Source: Cyanomargarita calcarea GSE-NOS-MK-12-04C
Lineage (GTDB): Bacteria > Cyanobacteriota > Cyanobacteriia > Cyanobacteriales > Nostocaceae
Length of the DNA stretch: 64,000 bases
Assembly (NCBI GenBank): GCA_019359595.1
Contig: JAHHGZ010000016.1
Span: 62,001-126,000, forward strand
Direction: 5' to 3'
Position 1 is the stretch's first letter; each line of letters begins with the position of its first letter. This document shows, piece by piece, positions 53,582 through 62,169 of this stretch. The notes below the pieces were generated by a model that saw only the letters and a program-made list of their open reading frames with translations, ran no database searches and was not told the origin of the DNA. Made by a program: the position numbers and the translations under genes.

Positions 53582-54532
53582 GTGGAAAAAAATACGTTTG
53601 CCACATCTGCCTATATCGCAACTTCACCTCTTAGTGCATTCGACTATCTTCACAGTTTAAAGAACTTAGACGAATGGACGCTCTATAGCCGCATGGTAGA
53701 GCAAATTGACGAAGATACTTGGCTGGGAACTGCATCTGGCTATCAGAAAAAACTCTACTATCACGTCAAGAAATTAGACCACCCGAATTTTTATGGCATT
53801 GAGTGGCATTGCGGATTGGAGTATCAGAAATATTATCAGGTTTACCCTGTCCTTCTTTTTCCTGCCGACTACATCGAGCCTGGAACAGATGAAAAAGGCG
53901 TGTACTTGCATTGGATCAGCTTTGTCGATCCAAAGCGTCGCAGTCCCCTGATCATGGAGGGGATTCACACCGTTCATACTTCCGAGTGTCGTTCTCTCAA
54001 AGGTAATTTAGAACGCAAAGCTGGTCTGACATCTGCAGCCAAAGGTCGTTACTACGTCGAAGCTGACACTATATATGTGAATGCCCCCATATCTATGGGG
54101 ATTGAATATTTGTCTAATCTCCAAAACATGGACGATTGGGCACACTTGCTCAGAGCAGATGGCGAGATTACTGCCAATTCCGGTGAGTTTCGCGATGAAT
54201 ACGATCGCAAAGTAAAAGTTACTCAGCGACTGCAAGCTATGAACCAATCGTACTTGCTAGAGCATGAGTTTTTCTATCCAGAGTACGGATTCTATCAGCG
54301 ATCGCCCGTACTTCTGATCCCAACCTCCCATGCTTTCGGCGATCCGCAAGCTCCTGGATTCATCCAGCACCGAATCACATTTTGGAAAAACGGCGAGCAG
54401 CTACCTCACGGCAAGCTTCAAATTGAAGACTTTGGAGCTGAGAGTATGAACATCAAACGTCTGCTAGAAGCTAAAGCTGGCAACTTTGATACCTTAGCCC
54501 AGGGTTTGAGCTATATGCCAGAGGCTAAATAA
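53582..54532 (+). CDS. scyC: ScyC, scytonemin-precursor cyclase
   Basis: ScyC decarboxylates and cyclises the ScyA product to the tricyclic ketone precursor. The 316-residue protein starts at a GTG. It is built from two similar halves: YIATSPLSAFDYLHSLKNLDEWTLYSRMVEQID in the first and YVNAPISMGIEYLSNLQNMDDWAHLLRADGEI in the second, each followed by a beta-rich part, like tandem START/SRPBCC-type domains. There is no signal peptide, so it acts in the cytosol. Recognised from position and overall match to the scytonemin family. Confidence 0.9.
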   Translation: MEKNTFATSAYIATSPLSAFDYLHSLKNLDEWTLYSRMVEQIDEDTWLGTASGYQKKLYYHVKKLDHPNFYGIEWHCGLEYQKYYQVYPVLLFPADYIEPGTDEKGVYLHWISFVDPKRRSPLIMEGIHTVHTSECRSLKGNLERKAGLTSAAKGRYYVEADTIYVNAPISMGIEYLSNLQNMDDWAHLLRADGEITANSGEFRDEYDRKVKVTQRLQAMNQSYLLEHEFFYPEYGFYQRSPVLLIPTSHAFGDPQAPGFIQHRITFWKNGEQLPHGKLQIEDFGAESMNIKRLLEAKAGNFDTLAQGLSYMPEAK

Positions 54533-54575
54533 AGTTAGGAGTTAGGAGTTAGGAATAAAAGTTTTGAATCAATCT

Positions 54576-55718
54576 ATGAAACTGGAGCAACTTACTATTA
54601 CATCATTGGCAGTACTTGCCGACGGTCTTGATAATCCGAAAGGTCTTAGCTTCGGTTTAGACGGTAGTCTTTATGTCGCAGAAGCCGGAACGGGGGGAGA
54701 TGGGGCTTGTGTTCCATCACCAAGTGGTCAAGGTGATTTGTGCTATGGCGTCAGTGGTGCCATAACACAAATCGAGAATGGTATTGCCAAGCGTGTAATA
54801 ACAGGACTACCTTCCTTAGCATTTCCAGATGGCACAGGAGCTGCGGGTCCTCACGATATCAAATTTGATGTTACGGGCAAGCCTTATGTTCTGATTGGGT
54901 ATGCGACTAATCCAGCCTTACGCGATACCGTATTAGGGAAAACAGATATTGGCAAAATTATTACTACTAATTTAAGTAATAATACTTGGAATATTGTCGG
55001 AGATATAGTTAATTATGAACTTACTAAAAACTCTAAATCAAGTCAGTGTGAAGTTGTCAGTAACCCCTTGTCTTTTTGTATAGATCAAGAGACAATTGTA
55101 TTAGTTGATGCAGGTGCGAACGACCTCATCAGTGTAAAATTAGATGGCAGCGATCTGAAGGTAATTGCTGCACTTCCCAATCAGATATTAACTAATCCAA
55201 TATTCCCCGGTTCTAACTCACAAAACTTTGACCGGGGACACGTACCGCCTCCCAGTGCTTATCATGATGCACCAAAGGTACAGATGGAAATTCAATCAGT
55301 ACCTACAGGTGTTGTCAAAGGTCCAGACGGTGCTTATTATGTCTGCGAATTTACGGGTTTTCCTTTTCCAGAAGGTGGAGCAAAAATCTATCGAATTGGC
55401 GCTGATGGTCAACCCACAGTCTATGCCGATGGTTTTACGCAACTCATCGACTTAACATTCGATGCTGAAGGTAATTTGTATGCTTTACAACATATGAATT
55501 CCTCAGGTTGGAAAGGTAATCCAGATGGTTCGCTGATCAAAATAGCGCCCGATGGTACTTGCACAACTCTCTTAAGCGGTAATGGATTAGAGTCCCCAAC
55601 TGCCCTGACTATCGGGGCTGATAACGCCTTTTATGTCATCAACCGGGGTGGTCGTCCTGGAGTTGGACAAATTCTCAGAATTGAGTATGCAGATACCCTC
55701 AAACCCGCCGTTGGGTAA
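54576..55718 (+). CDS. scyD: ScyD/ScyE family protein (ScyD position), no signal peptide
   Basis: 380 residues from ATG 54576; a TTG four codons earlier is also possible. Six-bladed-propeller-like repeats are visible: LADGLDNPKGLSFGLDGSLYVAEAGTGGDG, GPHDIKFDVTGKPYVLIGYATNPA, VPTGVVKGPDGAYYVCEFTGFPFPEGGAKIYRI, GFTQLIDLTFDAEGNLYALQHMNSSGWKGNPDGSLIKI and LESPTALTIGADNAFYVINRG. Unlike the next gene it has no N-terminal signal and no PEP-CTERM tail, which is odd for a protein expected in the periplasm. TTAGGAGTTAGGA tandem units precede it. Exact function unknown. Confidence 0.85.
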   Translation: MKLEQLTITSLAVLADGLDNPKGLSFGLDGSLYVAEAGTGGDGACVPSPSGQGDLCYGVSGAITQIENGIAKRVITGLPSLAFPDGTGAAGPHDIKFDVTGKPYVLIGYATNPALRDTVLGKTDIGKIITTNLSNNTWNIVGDIVNYELTKNSKSSQCEVVSNPLSFCIDQETIVLVDAGANDLISVKLDGSDLKVIAALPNQILTNPIFPGSNSQNFDRGHVPPPSAYHDAPKVQMEIQSVPTGVVKGPDGAYYVCEFTGFPFPEGGAKIYRIGADGQPTVYADGFTQLIDLTFDAEGNLYALQHMNSSGWKGNPDGSLIKIAPDGTCTTLLSGNGLESPTALTIGADNAFYVINRGGRPGVGQILRIEYADTLKPAVG

Positions 55719-56043
55719 TCTCTTCCTTTGTAAAAATGGACTTGAATTGCCTAGTCGTCGAGGCATTCAGTCCTAATCCTGCCATTTTCGTGACAAAGCT
55801 TGGCGATCGCCCAAAACAAGAGCAAATTTTCAAAATTTCCAATAAAAAATCTGTCTTTGATCCTAGCAGCAATTAGGGCTGGGTATCTTGGGTGTTGCTT
55901 TGTCGCTAAAAAGCAAACTGCAAGTAAAGGTTGAAGTTTGAAGTGTAAAGAATAAACAAAGTTTTAAGACTTCATACTTCCTACTTCACCGTTGCTGACG
56001 GGGACATATACACCGTTCTTCACTAATATCCAATGTTTCAACT
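55719..56043. other. Gap between the two ScyD/ScyE genes
   Basis: 325 bases with a HIP1-like GGCGATCGCC near 55804, purine-rich DNA and no gene. No Shine-Dalgarno is obvious before the next ATG. Confidence 0.4.
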
Positions 56044-57441
56044 ATGAAGCTCAACCAATTTACTCTTACAATTTTTACTCTTTCTATTGCAATTATTACC
56101 GGACAACAAGTTGCCAAAGCTGCTTCATTATCGGTAATTGCTGACGGTCTTGATAACCCACGGAACATGGCATTTGCTCCCGACGGCAGCCTTTATGTAA
56201 CAACCAGTGGTAAAGGTGGTGACGGAGCAGACGGCAGATGTATTCCATCACCCAGCGCTCAATATATTCCTTTATGTGCTGGTGCAAATGGTTCCGTGAT
56301 CAAAATCGGTGCAGACGGTAAGAAAGAAACTTTTCTTGACAGTCTCACCTCCATAGCATTAGTACCCTCTGGGGAACAAGCTGCCGGACCTGCAGATTTT
56401 AAATTTGACTCCAAAGGCAACGCTTATCTTTTGACCGGTGTAGCTGGCGATCCAACAAAACGCGATACCGTGTTAAAGTCTCCCGACCTTGGAAAATTAT
56501 TCAAAGTAGACTTAATCAGCAAAGCGCTGACACCCCTTGCCGATTTTGCCGGGTATGAAGCTCAGTATAATCCTGACGGCACTGACCTAGTTTCCAACCC
56601 TTATGCTTTAGCAATTAAGGATGATAATGCTTTCGTCGTTGATGGCGGCGGAAACACTATCTATAAAGTGGCACTTGATGGCAGCGGTATTAAGGATGTA
56701 AAAGCATTCCCCGTTCTAAACGTACAACTAACTACAGACCAATTCCCAACACTTCCTGAAGGTATAGTAGACCCAACCGGAGGCGCACCATTGCCCCCAG
56801 GTTATACACAAGCTGCCAATGGTCTACCGGTATCTAACCAATCAGTACCGACAGGTATCACACTTGCTCCAGATGGTACTTTCACAGTAAGTGAATACAG
56901 CTATTTCCCCTATCCAGAAGGAGCCGCACGTATTTGGAGTATTGACGAGAATTTGACGACAACAGGGTTTGGTGTTGGCAATTCTCCGGAAAGTGGCAAA
57001 GAGATCGCTAATGGCTTTACACAGCTAACTGGTGTCGCATACGACCCCGAAGGTAGTTTGTATGCCTTGCAACACATCAATACCTCAGAATGGAAAGAAA
57101 TTCAGCAGGGTGGTGTTATCACTGGTGATATCAGCGGTTCAATCTTCAAGATTGCCAAGGATGGTACTCGTTCTACTATCTGGAGCGGTCAAGGGCTAGA
57201 GGCAGCTTCTGGCTTAATTTTCGGACCCGATGGTAATTTATATACTTCAAATCGAGCCAGACTGGCAGGAACAGGACAAGTCATCAAGATCGATCCTAGA
57301 GACTCACGAAAAGTCCCTGAACCTACATCTGCAATAGGTTTGATTGCTCTTGGTGCTGCAGGTGTAACAGCCGCAAAACGCAAGCGCAGAAGCCAAGAAG
57401 AATTGGGTGAAGAGCTGCTAGCTAAGGTAGAAATTCTCTAA
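56044..57441 (+). CDS. scyE: ScyD/ScyE family protein (ScyE position), secreted with PEP-CTERM tail
   Basis: 465 residues, a clear paralog of the upstream gene (shared DGLDNPRNMAFAPDGSLYVTTSGKGGDG, SVPTGITLAPDGTFTVSEYSYFPYPEGAARIWSI, GFTQLTGVAYDPEGSLYALQHINTSEWK and LEAASGLIFGPDGNLYTSNRA). It differs in having a signal peptide (LNQFTLTIFTLSIAIITGQQVAKAA) and a C-terminal VPEPTSAIGLIALGAAGVTAAKRKRRS, the PEP-CTERM sorting signal. It should therefore be exported to the periplasm or cell surface. The role in scytonemin maturation or transport is not resolved. Confidence 0.9.
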   Translation: MKLNQFTLTIFTLSIAIITGQQVAKAASLSVIADGLDNPRNMAFAPDGSLYVTTSGKGGDGADGRCIPSPSAQYIPLCAGANGSVIKIGADGKKETFLDSLTSIALVPSGEQAAGPADFKFDSKGNAYLLTGVAGDPTKRDTVLKSPDLGKLFKVDLISKALTPLADFAGYEAQYNPDGTDLVSNPYALAIKDDNAFVVDGGGNTIYKVALDGSGIKDVKAFPVLNVQLTTDQFPTLPEGIVDPTGGAPLPPGYTQAANGLPVSNQSVPTGITLAPDGTFTVSEYSYFPYPEGAARIWSIDENLTTTGFGVGNSPESGKEIANGFTQLTGVAYDPEGSLYALQHINTSEWKEIQQGGVITGDISGSIFKIAKDGTRSTIWSGQGLEAASGLIFGPDGNLYTSNRARLAGTGQVIKIDPRDSRKVPEPTSAIGLIALGAAGVTAAKRKRRSQEELGEELLAKVEIL

Positions 57442-57482
57442 TTCCCCATTCCCTCAATTTTAGAGGAAATGTGAAAAAGTTC

Positions 57483-57504
57483 GCTGCCTCGTTTTTGAGG
57501 CAGC
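57483..57504. repeat. Hairpin GCTGCCTC/GAGGCAGC between scyE and scyF
   Basis: A perfect 8-bp stem with loop GTTTTT, 42 bases after the scyE stop. No T-run follows, so partial termination or RNA stabilisation between operon genes is as likely as full termination. Confidence 0.5.
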
Positions 57505-57591
57505 AACTCATAATCTGAGGTTCCAAAGCAGAAGCCCGGAAACCAAATTTGCTTAAGCACGAGTATAACTTACATTATCGGTACTAGGAAT

Positions 57592-58767
57592 ATGGGATTA
57601 GTCAAAAATCTTTCACTTGCGTTACTAGGTGCTGGCTTCACAGTTGTAGCAACAGCTGCTCAGGCTTTGTCTGTAACATTAAGCTACGATCGCTCAATTG
57701 GTAGCCCTGGTTTCGCACCAGGAGAGTTATTTGTTCCCCAAGGCATAACAGTAGATGACGCTGGGAATACTCTGGTAAGTAACGGTCGCGGTTTGAACCC
57801 AGACGGCACCTTTAACCCGAACATTGGTAACACCGTTAGTGTATTTGACCCCAAAGGTAATTATATTGGGGCAATTGGTAAGGGCGGCAAAGGAGTCGGG
57901 GAGTTTGACGAACCATCAGCGTTAGAAATCTCTCCACTGACTAAAAAACTGTATGTCGGTGATGTTTTCAACAACCGCGTTAACGTCTTCGATCCTCAAG
58001 GTAACTTTATTAAATCCTTTGGGACATTTGGCGGTCTTAAAGAAGGTAGAGCTTTCTTTGGTCCATCGGGTGTGACATTTGACAAAACAGGCAATGTCTA
58101 CATCGGTGATTTTAGCGGTGATAAAATTAATAAATACACTCCTGACGGCGAGTTACTCGGTAGCTTTGGTACTAGTGGCACCGCAGCTGGGCAGTTCCAA
58201 GGACCAGCAGGTCTAAGAATTTCTCCAGTTAGTGGAAATTTCTTTGTGTCTGACCAGTTTAACAATCGTATTCAGGTACTCGATCCAGAAGGTAAACCTC
58301 TGTTGACATTCGGCAAACAAGGTACTGGAGATGGAGAGTTTAATCAGCCAATTGGTCTAGAAGTGGATGAGAACGAGAATATCTATGTAGCTGATTCGAT
58401 CAACAGCCGCGTCCAGGTATTCGATAAAACTGGTAAATTTTTGACTTCATATGGCAAAGCTTCTGCTGCACCACCACCACAACTAGGTGAGCCACCCTTT
58501 GGCAGTCCCCTCGACCTCACTCCAGGCACATTTAACTGGACGGCTGGTACAAGCTATAAAGATGGCAAGCTTTATGTCGGCGATTTCTTCCAAGGTCGCG
58601 TCCAGGTGTTAAACGTAGAAGGCGGAAGTACCAAAGTACCTGAGCCAGCATCATTGTTAGGTTTAGGGTTATTGGGAGTTGTTGCCACTGCAGGTAAATT
58701 GCGGAAAAATCAAAAGCAGAAGGCAGTTGTTAGTTTAGATCGGGAACTGGAAAACACTGCTGTTTAA
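57592..58767 (+). CDS. scyF: ScyF, NHL-repeat protein with signal peptide and PEP-CTERM tail
   Basis: 391 residues. The signal peptide is LSLALLGAGFTVVATAAQALS. At least five NHL repeats follow: FVPQGITVDDAGNTLVSNGRG, FDEPSALEISPLTKKLYVGDVFNNRVNVFDPQGNFI, FFGPSGVTFDKTGNVYIGDFSGDKINKYTPDGELL, FQGPAGLRISPVSGNFFVSDQFNNRIQVLDPEGK and FNQPIGLEVDENENIYVADSINSRVQVFDKTGKFL. The end, VPEPASLLGLGLLGVVATAGKLRKNQ, is a PEP-CTERM signal. Exported; its role is unresolved but it is a fixed member of scytonemin clusters. Confidence 0.92.
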   Translation: MGLVKNLSLALLGAGFTVVATAAQALSVTLSYDRSIGSPGFAPGELFVPQGITVDDAGNTLVSNGRGLNPDGTFNPNIGNTVSVFDPKGNYIGAIGKGGKGVGEFDEPSALEISPLTKKLYVGDVFNNRVNVFDPQGNFIKSFGTFGGLKEGRAFFGPSGVTFDKTGNVYIGDFSGDKINKYTPDGELLGSFGTSGTAAGQFQGPAGLRISPVSGNFFVSDQFNNRIQVLDPEGKPLLTFGKQGTGDGEFNQPIGLEVDENENIYVADSINSRVQVFDKTGKFLTSYGKASAAPPPQLGEPPFGSPLDLTPGTFNWTAGTSYKDGKLYVGDFFQGRVQVLNVEGGSTKVPEPASLLGLGLLGVVATAGKLRKNQKQKAVVSLDRELENTAV

Positions 58768-58783
58768 AATTGATTGAGATTGG

Positions 58784-58818
58784 TTGCTTTGGGTGGGCAT
58801 CCTGCTTACTCAAAGCAA
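58784..58818 (+). terminator. Stem-loop after scyF
   Basis: TTGCTTTG and CAAAGCAA make an 8-bp stem around a 19-base loop 16 bases past the scyF stop. It marks the boundary between the scy and ebo parts of the locus. No strong T-run, so moderate support only. Confidence 0.35.
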
Positions 58819-59043
58819 AAGCATACTTCCCCTTTTTATGGCAGGACTGTTTCATCCGATAGCAAAAGTATTATTTGCAAAATTGCTCTACGGTACAAAA
58901 TGTAAGGGATGAATAGTTATCAAATTAATAAATTATCCGTTACATTACATCCGTTTTTTTCCGAGCCAGGGTTTTTTAGGTATAAAAAGGTGTGAAAACA
59001 CACCCGAAGTCTAAACAAACAATAAATTATATTAATCAGCGTG

Positions 59044-59769
59044 ATGTATTCTACAAGATATCTCGAAACAACAGGTGTTACTTACTTACTGCGTGACTGG
59101 CTAACACAACGGGTAAATGCAGAAGCTCTTATCTGGCTCGATGAAAAGCGGGAACTAATATCAAGCGGTGCAAATTTACGAGTGTTTTTTACTGCCTTCA
59201 GTTTAGTGCCGAGCTATACAGGGAAACAGAACCTTGAGCTAGCACCACAAGACTTACAAGCTGCTTCTACGTTGCGAAAAAATTGGTTTCCCGGTCATTG
59301 GACAGTCGATCAGGCCGCTCGCACATTACTGGTACTGGCTTTACCAAAAGATAGCCCTGAGAAATATCTGCATACCTTAGATCAAGTTTTTACAACCGCC
59401 GATATCGGAGAATTGGTAGCGCTGTATCAAGCATTACCACTTCTGCCCGAACCAGAACGCCTGCAAAAGCGAGCTGCTGAGGGAGTCCGCAGTAACATGA
59501 CCGCAGTTTTTAACGCGATCGCTTTAAGAAATCCCTATCCTGCCGAGTATTTTGACAATCTCGCATGGAATCAAATGGTATTGAAGGCTTTGTTTGTTGG
59601 CAGCCCTCTTTTAATTTATGGTCTAGACGCTCGCATGAATCCGGAGTTATTGAGAATGCTTCTCGACTACGCCGATGAACGTAAAGCAGCTTCTCGTCCA
59701 GTATCTCTTGAACTCTGGCGACTTGTGGAAATCGGAGGAGGCGATCTGGAGACATGGAGGAACAATTAG
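59044..59769 (+). CDS. eboA: EboA-domain protein
   Basis: 241 residues from the second of two adjacent starts (GTG 59041, ATG 59044). The helical sequence includes TYLLRDWLTQRVNAEALIWLDEKRELISSGANLRVFFTAFSLVPSYTGKQ, WSVDQAART-like GHWTVDQAARTLLVLALP, and LYQALPLLPEPERLQKRAAEGVRSNMTAVFNAIALRNPYPAEYFDNLAWNQMVLKALFVG, which match EboA proteins. It belongs to the ebo cluster, shown in Nostoc punctiforme to be needed for moving the scytonemin precursor to the periplasm. The biochemical role is unknown. It is 276 bases after scyF. Confidence 0.88.
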   Translation: MYSTRYLETTGVTYLLRDWLTQRVNAEALIWLDEKRELISSGANLRVFFTAFSLVPSYTGKQNLELAPQDLQAASTLRKNWFPGHWTVDQAARTLLVLALPKDSPEKYLHTLDQVFTTADIGELVALYQALPLLPEPERLQKRAAEGVRSNMTAVFNAIALRNPYPAEYFDNLAWNQMVLKALFVGSPLLIYGLDARMNPELLRMLLDYADERKAASRPVSLELWRLVEIGGGDLETWRNN

Positions 59770-59894
59770 AAGCTTTTGCCCGCCTTTTCCCAATTCTGGG
59801 AGAGAAAAAAATTCAAAGTTAGGGGCTTGTCTTTACCCGTGAAACTTGATGCATATGACCACTAGTAACAACTAACAACCAACATTTAACATTT

Positions 59895-60800
59895 ATGTTT
59901 ATAGATCCCCATATTCACATGTCCGCCCGCACTACTGACGATTATCTGGCAATGCGTCAGGCGGGTATTGTCGCGGTAATTGAACCAGCTTTCTGGTTCG
60001 GACAACCCCGCACCAATGTAGGCTCTTTTCAAGATTATTTTAGCAGTTTGGTAGGTTGGGAACGCTTCCGGGCTAGCCAGTTAGGCATTAAACATTACTG
60101 CACCATCGGCTTGAATTCCAAAGAAGCGAATAATGAAGCCTTGGCAGAGCAAGTGATGGAATTGTTGCCACTTTATGCTTGTAAAGAGGGAGTAGTCGCC
60201 ATCGGTGAAATTGGCTACGACGACATGAACGAAGCAGAAGACAAGTACTTTCGCCTGCAATTGGAACTAGCAAGAGAACTCAATATGTTGGTGATGATTC
60301 ACACACCACACCGCGACAAAAAAGCAGGCACCAGTCGCAGCATGGATGTCTGCCTTGAACATGGGTTAAAACCATCACAAGTAGTTGTAGACCATAACAA
60401 CGAAGAAACAGTTCAAGAAGTATTAGATAGAGGCTTTTGGGCAGCTTTTACGATTTATCCCCAAACCAAAATGGGGAATGCCCGCATGGTGGAAATTGTC
60501 AGACATTATGGAAGCGATCGCATCATCGTAGACAGTAGCGCCGATTGGGGTATCAGCGACCCCCTCGCAGTTCCAAAAACCGCCCAACTCATGCAAGAAA
60601 GAGGCATTCCAGAAGCCTATATTCGCGACGTTTGCTATCAAAATGCACTCACCGCATACAGTCAAAGCGGTCAAATGCATGAATCAGACTGGCTCAACCC
60701 CCCACTAATCGACCAGCGAGAAGTCTACAGCGGTAATTCTATCCTCAGAGGACAGAAACCTCTGATTGAAAGTCGTCGCGATTACGCATTGATTGAATGA
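59895..60800 (+). CDS. eboB: EboB-type TatD-like metal-dependent hydrolase
   Basis: 301 residues of the amidohydrolase/TatD fold. Metal ligands are visible: MFIDPHIHMSARTTDDY (HxH), VVAIGEIGYDDMNEAEDKYF (Glu), MLVMIHTPHRDKKAGT (His), VVVDHNNEETVQEVL (His) and IIVDSSADWGISDPLAVPKTA (Asp). It follows eboA by 125 bases and lies before eboC. The substrate is unknown. The ebo context separates it from the nuclease-type TatD proteins. Confidence 0.88.
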   Translation: MFIDPHIHMSARTTDDYLAMRQAGIVAVIEPAFWFGQPRTNVGSFQDYFSSLVGWERFRASQLGIKHYCTIGLNSKEANNEALAEQVMELLPLYACKEGVVAIGEIGYDDMNEAEDKYFRLQLELARELNMLVMIHTPHRDKKAGTSRSMDVCLEHGLKPSQVVVDHNNEETVQEVLDRGFWAAFTIYPQTKMGNARMVEIVRHYGSDRIIVDSSADWGISDPLAVPKTAQLMQERGIPEAYIRDVCYQNALTAYSQSGQMHESDWLNPPLIDQREVYSGNSILRGQKPLIESRRDYALIE

Positions 60801-60837
60801 TGTTATTGGTTATTGGTTAGTTGTTATTGGTTAAAAA

Positions 60838-60906
60838 TTTCTAACTCTTAACAACTAACTCTTAACAACTAACAACTAACAACTAACAATTAACAACTAA
60901 CAACTT
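60838..60906. repeat. AACAACT-type heptad tandem repeat abutting eboC
   Basis: CAACTAA/AACTCTT units repeat about eight times up to 3 bases before the TTT before the eboC ATG, so no Shine-Dalgarno is present. Similar short tracts occur at 59866-59890 (just before eboB) and 32351-32385. Confidence 0.7.
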
Positions 60907-60909
60907 TTT

Positions 60910-61824
60910 ATGAACACCGCGACTTTCACCTCTGACCGAATATGGGCGTATCTCCAAATAATGCGACCGGCAAACATTGTCACCGCTTGGGCAGATATTC
61001 TCGCTGGATTTGCGGCATCGGGGTCTATCGTTTTGGCGAATCAAGATACTACTAGTTTGGTTTCACTAGGGTGGTTGTTGCTTTCGACTACGGGTTTATA
61101 CGGCGGCGGTGTAGTTTTTAATGATGTATTTGATGCTGAATTAGATGCCGTAGAGCGACCAGAAAGACCAATCCCCAGCGGTAAAGCGTCTCGTGAGGGA
61201 GCAATTATACTAGGAACCCTGCTTTTGAGCGTAAGTATAATATCTGCCTATCAAGTTTCTTGGATAAGCGCTATTCTGGCTTGTGGAGTTGCTTTTTTTG
61301 CCGTTTTTTATGATGCGATCGCCAAACACCACCCTATTTTTGGTCCGTTGAATATGGGGATATGTCGCGGTGGCAATTTATTACTTGGTATTAGTATAAT
61401 GCCCGTAATGGTAGCAGAATATTGGTTCTTGGCTTTGATTCCTATCGTCTACATCGCTGCGATTACCGTTTTGAGTCGGGGCGAAGTTAGTGGAGGTAAA
61501 AGTAGTACAGCAGTCTTAGCTGTGACCCTAATTTTTACAGTTATATTAGGGCTTTGTGGATTGGGATTTTTAAATAATTACCGAATTCTGACAGCATTAC
61601 CATTTGTTATCGTGTTGGCTGTGCGGGTGCTACAACCTTTTATTCAGGCTATGCGCTCACCAAGTCCAGAATATATCCGAGCCGCTGTCAAGGCGGGTGT
61701 TTTATCCCTCATAGTCTTAGATGCTACAATTTCTGCTGGTTTCGCTGGTTTACCATCCGGTTTGCTAGTCTTTAGCCTGCTGCCGATTTCAATGCTACTG
61801 GCACAAATGTTTGCTGTAACTTAA
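60910..61824 (+). CDS. eboC: EboC, UbiA-family prenyltransferase-like membrane protein
   Basis: 304 residues with about eight membrane segments. The UbiA pattern is present: YLQIMRPANIVTAWADILAGFAASG near the start, GLYGGGVVFNDVFDAELDAVERPERPIPSGKASREGA (first Asp-rich motif, NDVFDAELD, and the ERPIPSG signature), and AVFYDAIAKHHPIFGPLNMGICRGGNLLLGIS (second motif). UbiA enzymes attach isoprenoid chains to aromatic acceptors. In ebo clusters the acceptor is not known. It follows eboB by 109 bases. Confidence 0.92.
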   Translation: MNTATFTSDRIWAYLQIMRPANIVTAWADILAGFAASGSIVLANQDTTSLVSLGWLLLSTTGLYGGGVVFNDVFDAELDAVERPERPIPSGKASREGAIILGTLLLSVSIISAYQVSWISAILACGVAFFAVFYDAIAKHHPIFGPLNMGICRGGNLLLGISIMPVMVAEYWFLALIPIVYIAAITVLSRGEVSGGKSSTAVLAVTLIFTVILGLCGLGFLNNYRILTALPFVIVLAVRVLQPFIQAMRSPSPEYIRAAVKAGVLSLIVLDATISAGFAGLPSGLLVFSLLPISMLLAQMFAVT

Positions 61825-62169
61825 CATATATTAACCGGAATCCACTAATCGTCAAAAAACCTAATTTTTGGTAAAAACCCTAACCTTAAACGCGATATTT
61901 TTGTGGGTATTCCCGGTGAATTGGGGTTTGCCCCCTCAGGTATTGCACTAAGTATAGCAATTATAATTAGGATCAAGCAGAACTCAGGGGTTAGCCGTAA
62001 TATAAATAAAATTATATGTAAAGTTATGCCTAAATAATTAGCCCTCTAACTTTGGGATGACTACAAGAGTTCAAATAAAGTTTATCTTCATACAGAAATG
62101 GTATAACAATTAACTACTGCTAGCGATCGCCAATTCCCAATCTCCAAGATTTAATTTAATCGATATATT
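61825..62169. other. Gap between eboC and the glycosyltransferase
   Basis: 345 bases with no gene. Further ebo genes (eboD, eboE, eboF) would be expected near here if the full cluster were present; none is seen. AT-rich, with a HIP1 site near 62124. Confidence 0.5.
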
